Assembly: GCA_902489275.1 (NCBI GenBank)
Contig: CABTZK010000005.1
Location: forward strand, 58,827 to 122,826
Length of the DNA stretch: 64,000 nucleotides
Reading direction: 5' to 3'
Source: an uncultured Porphyromonadaceae bacterium
GTDB lineage: Bacteria > Bacteroidota > Bacteroidia > Bacteroidales > Muribaculaceae
Notes under the pieces: generated by a model
Seen by the model: the letters and a program-made list of their open reading frames with translations, nothing else
The model's database searches: none
Told to the model about the DNA's origin: nothing
Translations under genes and position numbers: made by a program
Shown here: positions 35,367 through 43,479 of the stretch, piece after piece
Position numbering within the stretch: position 1 is the stretch's first letter
Layout of the letters: every line of letters begins with the position of its first letter

Positions 35367-36653
35367 ATGAATTACTTGTTCACATCGGAATCCGTATCCG
35401 AAGGCCATCCCGACAAAGTGGCCGACCAGATTAGCGACGCTATCCTGGACCAGTTTTTGGCTTTTGACCCGCATTCAAAAGTCGCGTGTGAAACTCTTGT
35501 GACCACGGGTCAAGTGGTCATTTCGGGCGAGGTGAAGTCGAAAACCTACATCGACTTGCAAGAAGTTACCCGAGAGGTGATCAGGCGCATTGGCTACACC
35601 AAGAGCGAGTATCAGTTTGATGCCGACGCTTGCGGTGTGCTATCGGCGCTGCACGAGCAGAGCGAGGACATCAACCGTGGCGTGGAGCGTGCCGATGAGG
35701 CCGACCAGGGCGCTGGCGACCAGGGCATGATGTTCGGCTATGCCTGCAACGAGACCTCCAGCTACATGCCGCTCACCCTCGAACTGGCGCACGTGCTGCT
35801 GCTTGAGCTCGCCAAGTTGCGCCGCAATCAGCAGATGCCGTATCTGCGCCCCGACTCCAAGAGCCAGGTCACGGTGGAGTATGACAGCGAGACGCGTCGC
35901 CCCGTACGTGTGCACACCATCGTGGTGAGTACCCAGCACGATGATTTCATCAAGCCCGAAAAGGAGGGAATCACCCAGGCCGAGGCCGACGAGCGCATGC
36001 TCTCGCGCATCGGCGACGACGTGAAAAAAATCTTGTTGCCTCGTGTGATTGCGAAACTCACCCCCGAGGTTCAGAAACTCTTTGACAACGACCTCATCCT
36101 GCACGTGAATCCCACGGGCAAGTTCGTGATTGGCGGCCCTCATGGCGATACCGGCCTGACGGGACGCAAAATTATCGTCGACACCTACGGCGGGCGTGGC
36201 GCGCACGGCGGCGGTGCCTTCAGCGGAAAAGACCCCAGCAAGGTTGACCGTAGCGCTGCCTATGCCGCTCGCCACATCGCCAAGAATGCTGTGGCCGCCG
36301 GTATTGCCGACGAGATGCTTGTGCAGATCAGCTATGCCATTGGCGTGGCGCGCCCAGTCAGTGTCTACGTGAACACCTATGGCACCAGCCACGTGAAGCA
36401 GAGCGATGCCGAGATTGCCAAGACGCTGGACCGGCTCTTCGACTTGCGCCCACACGCCATTGAGGAGTGGCTGAAACTGCGCATGCCCATCTACGCGGAA
36501 ACCGCGGCCTACGGCCACATGGGGCGCGATCCTCAAGTGGTGACGAAGTGCTTCAAGTCGAAGTACGAGGGCGACCGCACCATGCAGGTGGAGCTCTTCA
36601 CTTGGGAGAAGCTTGACGATGTTGAAAAACTCAAAAAAGCGTTTTTGAGTTAA
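35367..36653 (+). CDS. metK: S-adenosylmethionine synthetase
   Basis: This enzyme makes SAM from methionine and ATP. Family motifs are [21 protein letters not shown] (the methionine/ATP loop, split by my reading into SEGHPDK and DQISDA), [28 protein letters not shown] and [16 protein letters not shown]. The start at 35367 gives the canonical MNYLFTSES and 428 residues; in-frame ATGs at 35355 and 35358 would add four or three residues. It is monocistronic, with its own promoter and a structured leader. Confidence 0.97.
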   Translation: MNYLFTSESVSEGHPDKVADQISDAILDQFLAFDPHSKVACETLVTTGQVVISGEVKSKTYIDLQEVTREVIRRIGYTKSEYQFDADACGVLSALHEQSEDINRGVERADEADQGAGDQGMMFGYACNETSSYMPLTLELAHVLLLELAKLRRNQQMPYLRPDSKSQVTVEYDSETRRPVRVHTIVVSTQHDDFIKPEKEGITQAEADERMLSRIGDDVKKILLPRVIAKLTPEVQKLFDNDLILHVNPTGKFVIGGPHGDTGLTGRKIIVDTYGGRGAHGGGAFSGKDPSKVDRSAAYAARHIAKNAVAAGIADEMLVQISYAIGVARPVSVYVNTYGTSHVKQSDAEIAKTLDRLFDLRPHAIEEWLKLRMPIYAETAAYGHMGRDPQVVTKCFKSKYEGDRTMQVELFTWEKLDDVEKLKKAFLS

Positions 36654-36701
36654 TTAAACATATTTATCAAAAAAAAAGGGGCGTACCCCCAACAATTTTG
36701 C

Positions 36702-36709
36702 TACTTTTG
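36702..36709 (+). promoter_or_regulatory. -7 box of the PBP gene
   Basis: TACTTTTG lies 32 bp before the start at 36741. A small GGGG/CCCC stem (36678-36689) precedes it. No TTTG box is found at 19-21 bp. Confidence 0.5.
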
Positions 36710-36740
36710 CCACGATTAAACATGTTAAAAAGCCTACTCT

Positions 36741-39389
36741 ATGGCAAAGAATAAAACCCGTTTTGAGCCATCGGTATGGAGCGCGTTCAAGCACTGGCAC
36801 CACAGTTTCTGGAGATGGTATAAGGGCATCTTTGTGGGGCGCCCATGGTATATTAAAATGATGTCGGCAGTGGGTACACTTCTGGTGTGCCTTCTGCTGT
36901 TTGTTGTTGCTGTCGATATCAATTTCCTGTGGCTCTTTGGCAAGTCGCCCTCGCTCAATAGCGTGATGCACCCCAAGACCAACAATGCCAGCTATGTGTA
37001 CAGCGCCGATGGCAAGCTGCTGTGCAAGTACTTTGACGAGAATCGCACTCCCGTGACCTATGGGGAAATCAACCCCATGTTTTTCAAGGCATTGATTGAT
37101 ACCGAAGACGAGCGCTTCTACAGCCGTCCCCGCGGTATGGCCGTGGACTTCCTGGGCATTTTCTCGGCTGTCAAGGATGCCATGTTTCACAGCCGGGCGC
37201 GCGGGGCGAGTACCATCTCGCAACAGTTGGCCAAAAACATGTTTAAGGTGCGCTCCAACAATCGCGGCCTGCTGTGCAAGATACCCGGCTTGGGCATACT
37301 CATCAGCAAAACCAAGGAGTGGACACTGGCTACCAAGCTGGAGATTTTCAACAACAAGGAGAACATCCTCACCATGTATGCCAACACGGTTGACTTTGGC
37401 AACAACTCCTACGGCATCAAGACAGCGGCCCGCACCTACTACAACACCACCCCCGACAGCCTCACCGTCGACCAGTGCGCGGTGCTGGTGGGCTTGCTCA
37501 AAGCCACATCGAGCTATAATCCCCGCAGCAATCCCGAGCGGAGCATGCAGCGGCGCAACGTGGTGCTGCTGAACATGGTCAGGCATGGAGACCTCTCGCG
37601 TGACGACTACGAGCGGTTGAGCAAGCAAGCCACCCCCTTGAACCTGCATGTCGAGACGGCCGACCAGGGACTTGCCCTCTATTTCCGCAATGCAGTGAAC
37701 GACGAGATGGCGGCATGGTGTGAGGAAAACGATGTGGATTTCTTCACCGATGGACTCAAGATTTACACCACAATCGACACGCGGATGCAGGAATATGCCG
37801 AGCAAGCCGTGATGGAGCAAATGTATGAGATTCAGCGCTTGTTTGACCGCCGCTGGGGCGATGACGACTGCTGGGTGGACGAGAATGAGGACGTGCTGCC
37901 CAACTTTGCCGAGCAAACGGCCGAAAAGTGCGACTTCTACAAGCAACTCAAGACCAAATATCCCCATAACCCCGACTCGGTGAGTTACTACATGAATCAG
38001 CCGCGCGAGATGCGCATCTTCGAGTACAAGCGCGATGGCGGCAAGGTCGTGCCGAGCTACAGCATGAAGGTGATGAGCCCGATCGACTCGGTGAGGCACA
38101 TGCTGCACTACATGCACGCCGGGTTTGTGGCCATGGATCCAAAATCGGGATTTGTCAAGGCTTGGGTGGGCGACATCGACTACAAGACATGGAAATACGA
38201 CAAGGTGAAGTCGATGCGGCAGCCAGGATCGACTTTCAAGCTGTTTGTCTACGCCGCAGCTATGGAGAAGGGACTCTCGCCATGTGACCGCCGCCTTGAC
38301 GATTACATCTCCCTTGAGGTCTATAACGAGGAAAAACAAGAAATGGAGCAATACCAGCCACACAACGCACAAGGCTATTTCTCGGGCGAGAACATGACCT
38401 TGCGAGAAGCCTTTGCGCGCAGTATCAATAGTGTAGCCGTGAGAGTCGGGACTGAAATTGGCATGAACGACGTGGAGAAAACGGCATACGACTTGGGCAT
38501 TAAGTCGCCCTTGCGCCCTAAGAGCGCCACTTGTGCCAAGCCGTCGCTGTGCTTGGGCTCCATGGATGTGAACCTGCTCGAAATGACCAACGCCTACAGC
38601 ACCATCGCCAACTATGGCCGCCAGCACGACCCTGTGCTGGTCAAGCGCATCATGAGGGTTGATCCTGACGGTGGAGAGACCGAGATTTACAACTACGAAC
38701 GCGAGTTTGAAGAGACCCAGGCTGTGAAAGCCCGCACAGCCTTCCTCATGCAGAAGATGCTGGTGGCTGGCGTGAGCGATGCGGAAGGCACCTCGCAGCG
38801 CCTGTCAGACTATGTGGACCCCTATATGGATCAAATTGACTTTGGCGGCAAGACGGGTACCAGCCAGAATCATAGTGATGCCTGGTTTATCGGGGTCACG
38901 CCAAATCTCGTGTGTGGCGCGTGGGTGGGTGGCGAGTATCGCTGCATTCACCTCACTTCAAGCATGGGGCAGGGCAGCCGCTCGGCTTTGCCCATTTGTG
39001 GCCGCTTTTTCCAAAAGGTACTTGCCGACCGGGAGTTGAGACCTGGAGTCGTCGCCAAGTTTGTGCCCATCGACATCCCTGAAAACGCTTACGAATGTGG
39101 CATTTACGACGAACGCGACACCCAGGAGGACAGCCACAGCGACTTGCCGGAATATGATACCGTCTCGGTAGAGGCCGACAACGAAAAAGGGGAGAGTGAC
39201 GAGTTGCGCCAGCCCATTATGCCTGGTGAGGAAACCGGGATCACGGGAGGCAGCCACAACGCTGTGCCTGTACCGAACAGCCACAACAACGGTGGCGGCA
39301 ATGAACCCCAGCACGAGAAAGAAAAGGCCAAGGCCGCTCAAGTCAACAACCGCGTGAGCCGCAGCTTCAATTCTCCGAAACGGCCATAG
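36741..39389 (+). CDS. Class A penicillin-binding protein (PBP1A-type)
   Basis: This 882-residue bifunctional murein synthase has one N-terminal membrane segment (MMSAVGTLLVCLLLFVVAVD). The GT51 domain has TEDERFYSRPRGMAVD near residue 120, GASTISQQLAKNMF, KTKEWTLATKLE and MYANTVDFGNNSYGIK. The transpeptidase has S497 in GSTFK, SINS as SxN and K704 in KTGT. The usual GT51 motif EDxxFxxHxG is altered: the His is missing and a residue appears inserted, while the catalytic Glu remains. The Pro/Asn/Glu-rich tail of about 100 residues is low-complexity. It polymerises and crosslinks peptidoglycan in the periplasm. Confidence 0.93.
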   Translation: MAKNKTRFEPSVWSAFKHWHHSFWRWYKGIFVGRPWYIKMMSAVGTLLVCLLLFVVAVDINFLWLFGKSPSLNSVMHPKTNNASYVYSADGKLLCKYFDENRTPVTYGEINPMFFKALIDTEDERFYSRPRGMAVDFLGIFSAVKDAMFHSRARGASTISQQLAKNMFKVRSNNRGLLCKIPGLGILISKTKEWTLATKLEIFNNKENILTMYANTVDFGNNSYGIKTAARTYYNTTPDSLTVDQCAVLVGLLKATSSYNPRSNPERSMQRRNVVLLNMVRHGDLSRDDYERLSKQATPLNLHVETADQGLALYFRNAVNDEMAAWCEENDVDFFTDGLKIYTTIDTRMQEYAEQAVMEQMYEIQRLFDRRWGDDDCWVDENEDVLPNFAEQTAEKCDFYKQLKTKYPHNPDSVSYYMNQPREMRIFEYKRDGGKVVPSYSMKVMSPIDSVRHMLHYMHAGFVAMDPKSGFVKAWVGDIDYKTWKYDKVKSMRQPGSTFKLFVYAAAMEKGLSPCDRRLDDYISLEVYNEEKQEMEQYQPHNAQGYFSGENMTLREAFARSINSVAVRVGTEIGMNDVEKTAYDLGIKSPLRPKSATCAKPSLCLGSMDVNLLEMTNAYSTIANYGRQHDPVLVKRIMRVDPDGGETEIYNYEREFEETQAVKARTAFLMQKMLVAGVSDAEGTSQRLSDYVDPYMDQIDFGGKTGTSQNHSDAWFIGVTPNLVCGAWVGGEYRCIHLTSSMGQGSRSALPICGRFFQKVLADRELRPGVVAKFVPIDIPENAYECGIYDERDTQEDSHSDLPEYDTVSVEADNEKGESDELRQPIMPGEETGITGGSHNAVPVPNSHNNGGGNEPQHEKEKAKAAQVNNRVSRSFNSPKRP

Positions 39390-39410
39390 ACGCCCGCCGC
39401 ATCCTCATGC

Positions 39411-39884
39411 TTAGGCTTTCTTGAAGTAGTAGAGGAAGGAAACAATGCCGCTTAGTGCGGGCTTGCGGTGGTTTTCAATCTCGATGCGAATGTCAATCTC
39501 GGTTTTGGCAATGCCACGCAGGTTGGCAATGCTGTGCAGCCAGGCCGCGAGGCGCACGCTGCTGCCTGAACACACAGCATCGCCAAATTTCATTTTGTCG
39601 ATGCCATAATTCACGAGCATGTCGATGTTGTTCACCTCAACAATTTGGTTCCACAAGTAGGGCAGGAGGCTCAGCGTGAGATAGCCATGGGCAATGGTGC
39701 GTTTAAAGGGGCTTTCGGCCTGGGCTCGCTCGGTGTCGACGTGAATCCACTGGTGGTCAAGTGTCGCGTCGGCAAAGGTGTTGATTCTGCCTTGGTCCAC
39801 AACGAGCCACTCGCTCACGCCTAATTCCTTGCCTTGATAGGCTGCAAATTCCTCAAAAGAGTTAATCACTAATCTTTTCGTCAT
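39411..39884 (-). CDS. MaoC-like (R)-specific enoyl-CoA hydratase
   Basis: This 157-residue single hot-dog-fold protein has the MaoC hydratase signature INTFADATLDHQWIHVD, containing the catalytic Asp and His, and IAHGYLTLSLLP. The family hydrates 2-enoyl-CoA thioesters, often in fatty acid metabolism. An acyl-CoA ligase is encoded on the same strand about 0.7 kb away, but a small lipoprotein gene and a terminator separate them. It converges with the PBP gene 21 bp away. The substrate is unknown. Confidence 0.85.
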   Translation of the reverse strand: MTKRLVINSFEEFAAYQGKELGVSEWLVVDQGRINTFADATLDHQWIHVDTERAQAESPFKRTIAHGYLTLSLLPYLWNQIVEVNNIDMLVNYGIDKMKFGDAVCSGSSVRLAAWLHSIANLRGIAKTEIDIRIEIENHRKPALSGIVSFLYYFKKA

Positions 39885-39923
39885 CTTTTTTCAAATTTAC
39901 CGTTGATGGGTTTCTTTTAGTGG

Positions 39924-39931
39924 CAAAGTTA
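39924..39931 (-). promoter_or_regulatory. -7 box of the MaoC gene
   Basis: The complement reads TAACTTTG, 39 bp before the ATG. A second TAnnTTTG match (TAAATTTG, complement of 39892-39899) lies only 7 bp before the ATG and would give a leaderless mRNA. Confidence 0.45.
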
Positions 39932-39971
39932 CTCATTTTCTTGCGGCAGGCAAGAGGGTAAGTGAGTAAAG

Positions 39972-40005
39972 ATAAAAAGCTGCTTCCCTGAATGGGAAAC
40001 AGCTT
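39972..40005 (-). terminator. Intrinsic terminator of the small lipoprotein gene
   Basis: On the minus strand AAGCTGTTTCCC pairs with GGGAAGCAGCTT (one G-U pair), and a TTTTT tract follows. It lies 44 bp after the stop of the gene at 40049-40294. Confidence 0.75.
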
Positions 40006-40048
40006 CAAATCCTTTTACAGTTTACTGTACTGCGAATTATTTCACTGC

Positions 40049-40294
40049 TTATTTAGCAGCCTCGGGAGTTTCAACGGCAGCCTTTGCGCTGTCAGCAACT
40101 TGGTTGATAGCAGCGTTTGCGCTATCAGCAACAGCATTCACTGCGCTATCGGCAACTTGGAGAGCGCTATCAACAACAGCAGCCGTGTCAGTAGCAGTGC
40201 TGTCAGTAGCAGTAGCATCACCATTGTTAGTCTTCTTGCATGAGAAGAAAGCAACACTCGAAATAACGGCAAGTAATAAAACTAACTTTTTCAT
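40049..40294 (-). CDS. Small Ala/Asp-rich lipoprotein
   Basis: This 81-residue protein has the signal MKKLVLLLAVISSVAF and a lipobox ending FFSC. The mature part (about 60 residues) is Ala, Asp, Thr and Ser rich, with an imperfect 7- to 11-residue repeat (VADSAVNA, VADSANAA, VADSAKAA) that would form an amphipathic helix or coiled coil. It recalls small abundant outer-membrane lipoproteins but has no recognised homologue. It has its own -7 box and a strong terminator, so it is a single-gene unit that may be well expressed. Confidence 0.8.
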   Translation of the reverse strand: MKKLVLLLAVISSVAFFSCKKTNNGDATATDSTATDTAAVVDSALQVADSAVNAVADSANAAINQVADSAKAAVETPEAAK

Positions 40295-40356
40295 TTTCGT
40301 AATTTTTTAAAAATAATAAAACAATAATTTTTTTCTCGTTCAATCTAATAACGCTG

Positions 40357-40364
40357 CAAATTTA
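40357..40364 (-). promoter_or_regulatory. -7 box of the small lipoprotein gene
   Basis: The complement reads TAAATTTG, 63 bp before the ATG. The upstream TTTG element is not clear. Confidence 0.5.
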
Positions 40365-40432
40365 TAATAAAAATATCACATGCGAACAATTTTTTTGCTT
40401 TTTTTTCTTGTGAAAGCGCCAAAAACCTAAGT

Positions 40433-40554
40433 GTTTAAACTTTATTCACACTGTTTATTTGTTTAAATTATTGCAAATCAGTTGCTTGTGAATAACTCTT
40501 TCGGTTTAATCAAGTTGAGTTAATTATTGTAAATAAAAAGATGCTCGTTTAAAC
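40433..40554. other. AT-rich spacer with paired DnaA-box-like sites and GTTTAAAC palindromes
   Basis: This lies in the 290-bp gap between two leftward genes. TTATTCACA (40442-40450) and its reverse complement TGTGAATAA (40487-40495) match the DnaA box TTATNCACA in inverted orientation, 36 bp apart. GTTTAAAC occurs at 40433-40440 and 40547-40554, flanking them. The stretch is far more AT-rich than the surrounding genes. Gene orientation does not clearly diverge here, so an origin is only a possibility. Confidence 0.35.
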
Positions 40555-40584
40555 CTTGATTGAGCAGCCCACGCTTTGCCAGCC

Positions 40585-42246
40585 TTAGCGGCTGTAGAGG
40601 AAGCGCTTGATGCTGCGCTTGGGGGTCTTCTCAAATTCGCTTGCGCTCAATTCGATGCGTGCGAGACGCTCGTAGGGCGCCACCAGCTTGTTGAGCTCGG
40701 TACGCACCTCCTCCATTTTCTCGGGCATTTTGTCGCGGGTGATGCCCTGTGCGTCCATCACCTCATAGTCGGGGTAGACGAGGCCCACGAGTTTCCCGTC
40801 GCGCTCCACGACAAGGCTTTCGTTGACGTAGGACATGTTGTTGAGCTTGGCCTCAATCTCTTCGGGGTAGATGTTTTGCCCGTTAGCGCCCAAAAGCATC
40901 GTTTTCAGGCGTCCTTTGATGAAAAGGGTGCCATCGGCGCTGATTGTGCCCATGTCGCCCGTGTGCAGCCAGCCGTCTTCATGCAGCACCTTGTCGGTGG
41001 CATCGGTGTTGTGGTAGTACCCCATCATCACGTTCTCGCCCTTGACGCATATTTCCCCGGGTTCGTTCTCGGGGTCGTCGCTCAGGATTTTGGCCTCCAT
41101 GATGCCCGGCAGCACGCGGCCAGCACTGTGCAGCACGAACTCGCGCCACGGGGTGTGGCTCACCAGCGGCGCGCACTCGGTCATGCCGTAGCCCACGGTG
41201 AATGGGAACTTGATTTTGTAGAGGAACTCCTCTACCTCGGCATTAAATGGAGCGCCCCCCACAACGACTTCCTCGAAACATCCGCCAAAAGCGTCGATGA
41301 GTTTCTTCCTGATTTGCTCGTAGATGCGCTTGTCGAGCATGGGCACTGCCATGGCCCAGCGCAGCATGTTTTTAGAGATCACTGGCACAATCATCTTGGT
41401 GTAGATTTTCTCCAGCACCAAGGGCACGGTGATGACCAGCGTGGGTTTCACCTCGTTCATGGCTTTGACAATGATTTTGGGCGAGGGGATGCGGCCCAGC
41501 AGGGTGATGTGCCCGCCTGCTGCCAAGTGGGCCAGCATGTCGAAGGCGCATCCGTAGGCATGCGCCAGTGGCAGGAACGAGACGACCCTTGCGCCGCGAT
41601 AGCACAATTGCGAGTCAATCCCGTAGATGATGTTTCCTGCCAGGTTATTGCCCGTGAGCATCACGCCTTTGCTGAATCCTGTGGTTCCGCTGGTATAGTT
41701 GATTTCCATGAGCTCGTTGTTGGAGATCTCGGGGTATTGAACATCGCTCACGTGGAATCCGTCAGGATAGGCTTTCTCGAATAGCGAGTTGATGTTGTTG
41801 ATGGCTTCCCCAATCGTTTCGCCCTCTTTCTCGGCCATGAGGGTGTTGTCGTCGAGCGAGATGGCCGCCCTCACGTGCTGCAGCGTGTCGAAGTCGAGCG
41901 TCTCGAAGATGGCGTGGCTCGACATGAGCAGTTTCGAGTCGCTGTGGTGGATGATGTGTTGGGTATCGTTAGGGTTGAAGTCTTGCAGGATGGGTACAAT
42001 CACGGCGCCATAGGTGATGGTGGCCATGTAGGTCATCACCCACGAGGGCGTGTTCTTGCCGATGAGGGCAATGTGGTCGCCTCGTTTGATGCCGATGGCT
42101 TGATAAAATAGGTGTATCTTGGCAATGCCGCTGGCCAGTTGACCGTAGGTGAGCGTGAGTTTGGAGTTGTAGTCGCTCACGGCGGGCAAGTCCCAGTTTT
42201 CCTTGAAACTTTTTTCAAAAATCTTGATTGTATTTTCCTTGACCAT
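40585..42246 (-). CDS. AMP-forming acyl-CoA synthetase / long-chain fatty acid ligase
   Basis: This 553-residue ANL-superfamily enzyme carries YTSGTTGFSKGVMLT (P-loop A3), VGYGMTECAPLVS (A5), GWLHTGDMGTISADG (A7) and KTMLLGANGQNIYPEEIE (A8 hinge). The catalytic Lys is near the end in KTPKRSIKRFL. It activates a fatty acid as acyl-AMP and transfers it to CoA, probably at the inner membrane. The start at 42246 (MVKENTIKI) matches the usual family N-terminus; the ATG at 42258 would add four residues. It is monocistronic. Confidence 0.92.
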   Translation of the reverse strand: MVKENTIKIFEKSFKENWDLPAVSDYNSKLTLTYGQLASGIAKIHLFYQAIGIKRGDHIALIGKNTPSWVMTYMATITYGAVIVPILQDFNPNDTQHIIHHSDSKLLMSSHAIFETLDFDTLQHVRAAISLDDNTLMAEKEGETIGEAINNINSLFEKAYPDGFHVSDVQYPEISNNELMEINYTSGTTGFSKGVMLTGNNLAGNIIYGIDSQLCYRGARVVSFLPLAHAYGCAFDMLAHLAAGGHITLLGRIPSPKIIVKAMNEVKPTLVITVPLVLEKIYTKMIVPVISKNMLRWAMAVPMLDKRIYEQIRKKLIDAFGGCFEEVVVGGAPFNAEVEEFLYKIKFPFTVGYGMTECAPLVSHTPWREFVLHSAGRVLPGIMEAKILSDDPENEPGEICVKGENVMMGYYHNTDATDKVLHEDGWLHTGDMGTISADGTLFIKGRLKTMLLGANGQNIYPEEIEAKLNNMSYVNESLVVERDGKLVGLVYPDYEVMDAQGITRDKMPEKMEEVRTELNKLVAPYERLARIELSASEFEKTPKRSIKRFLYSR

Positions 42247-42271
42247 AATCGTTCGCATAGATTTTGGACTA

Positions 42272-42279
42272 CAAAGATA
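42272..42279 (-). promoter_or_regulatory. -7 box of the acyl-CoA ligase gene
   Basis: The complement reads TATCTTTG, 25 bp before the ATG at 42246, a spacing that favours 42246 over the ATG at 42258. Confidence 0.55.
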
Positions 42280-42409
42280 GGCATAATTTTTTAAAAAACT
42301 GCACATTTTGTACGTGCGTTGTGCGCGCACATGTTGCTGCGTAATATCGATTTTGTGGCTTGTGCCACAATAATTGAGTCCCCAGCCCCCAAGAATAGAA
42401 GAAATTTTG

Positions 42410-42417
42410 TAAATTTG
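42410..42417 (+). promoter_or_regulatory. -7 box of the hydroxyacid dehydrogenase gene
   Basis: TAAATTTG lies 62 bp before the ATG at 42480. No clean TTTG is seen at the right distance. Confidence 0.45.
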
Positions 42418-42479
42418 TGGCGCATTTGTGAAATAGCGCCCCCCATAGAGAAAGGAGGCGCATCAAAAACAATGAAGAC

Positions 42480-43433
42480 ATGATGAAGATTGTTGTGCTC
42501 GACGGGTATGCCGGCAACCCTGGCGACCTGTCTTGGAAAGAGATGGAGGCGCTGGGAGACCTGGTGGTCTACGACCGCACCGCCGCCAGCCAGACGCTGG
42601 AACGCATGAGGGGCGCCGATTGCGTGTTGACCAATAAGGTGGTCATCTCGCGGGAAATCATCGAGGCTGCGCCGAGTGTTCGCTACATTGGCGTGATGGC
42701 CACGGGTGTGAACGTGGTTGACTTGGATGCCGCCCATGAGCATGGCATCACAGTGACCAATGTGCCAGCCTACAGCACCAACTCGGTGGCTCAAATTGCC
42801 TTTGCCCACATCCTGAACATCACCAACCGCATCGGCCACTACACGCGCCAAGTGCGCGACGGCGAGTGGAGCCGCTGCAAGGATTTCTCCTACGCCGACA
42901 CGCCTGTGATAGAACTCGCCGGCAAGACGCTGGGCATCGTGGGGCTGGGACACATTGGGCAGGCTGTGGCACGCATCGCGCTGGCCTTTGGCATGGCCGT
43001 GCAGGCTGTGACCAGCAAGAGGCAGGACGACTTGCCCGAGGGCATCACCAAGGTGGAACTCGACACCTTATTTAAAACAAGCGATGTGGTGACCTTGCAC
43101 TGTCCCCTCACGCCGGGCAATCGTGGCATGGTGAACCGCGAGCGCTTGCTGATGATGAAGCCCCAAGCCATCTTTGTCAACACCGCTCGTGGCGGGCTTG
43201 TGGTCGATGAGGACTTGGCCGCGACACTCCGCGAGGGCAGGCTGCTGGGAGCCGGCATTGAGTCGATGGATCCTGAGCCGCCTTTAATCTCTAACCCTCT
43301 TCTTGCCGCTCCGCGGTGCTACTTCACGCCCCACATTGGCTGGGCAAGCAAGGAGGCTCGCATTCGCCTGATGAGCGTTATCACGAGCAACCTCAAGGCC
43401 TGGCAAGCAGGCAAGCCTGAAAACAGGGTATAG
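42480..43433 (+). CDS. D-2-hydroxyacid dehydrogenase (glycerate/hydroxypyruvate type)
   Basis: This 317-residue NAD-dependent dehydrogenase has the Rossmann loop LGIVGLGHIGQAVARIA, the substrate-binding Arg in VNTARGGLVVDE, an acidic residue in ESMDPEPP and the catalytic His in TPHIGWAS. VMATGVNVVDLDAA and YSTNSVAQIAFAHIL are family motifs. Members reduce hydroxypyruvate or glyoxylate, or oxidise glycerate; the substrate cannot be decided. It is followed 46 bp later by the Ig-like lipoprotein gene. The ATGs at 42480 and 42483 are equivalent candidates. Confidence 0.9.
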   Translation: MMKIVVLDGYAGNPGDLSWKEMEALGDLVVYDRTAASQTLERMRGADCVLTNKVVISREIIEAAPSVRYIGVMATGVNVVDLDAAHEHGITVTNVPAYSTNSVAQIAFAHILNITNRIGHYTRQVRDGEWSRCKDFSYADTPVIELAGKTLGIVGLGHIGQAVARIALAFGMAVQAVTSKRQDDLPEGITKVELDTLFKTSDVVTLHCPLTPGNRGMVNRERLLMMKPQAIFVNTARGGLVVDEDLAATLREGRLLGAGIESMDPEPPLISNPLLAAPRCYFTPHIGWASKEARIRLMSVITSNLKAWQAGKPENRV

Positions 43434-43479
43434 CGAGAGACGAAAGCAAGACGGTTATTGTGAATTATCCCTCATCGAA

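Noticed and set aside
36668..36690. GGGG-CGTA-CCCC stem beside an A run, like a minus-strand terminator
   Set aside because: The stem has only four pairs and no leftward gene ends there, so I did not list it as a terminator.
40049..40294. The small Ala-rich protein as a non-coding repeat
   Set aside because: It has a proper lipoprotein signal, its own promoter box and a strong terminator, so it is better read as a gene.
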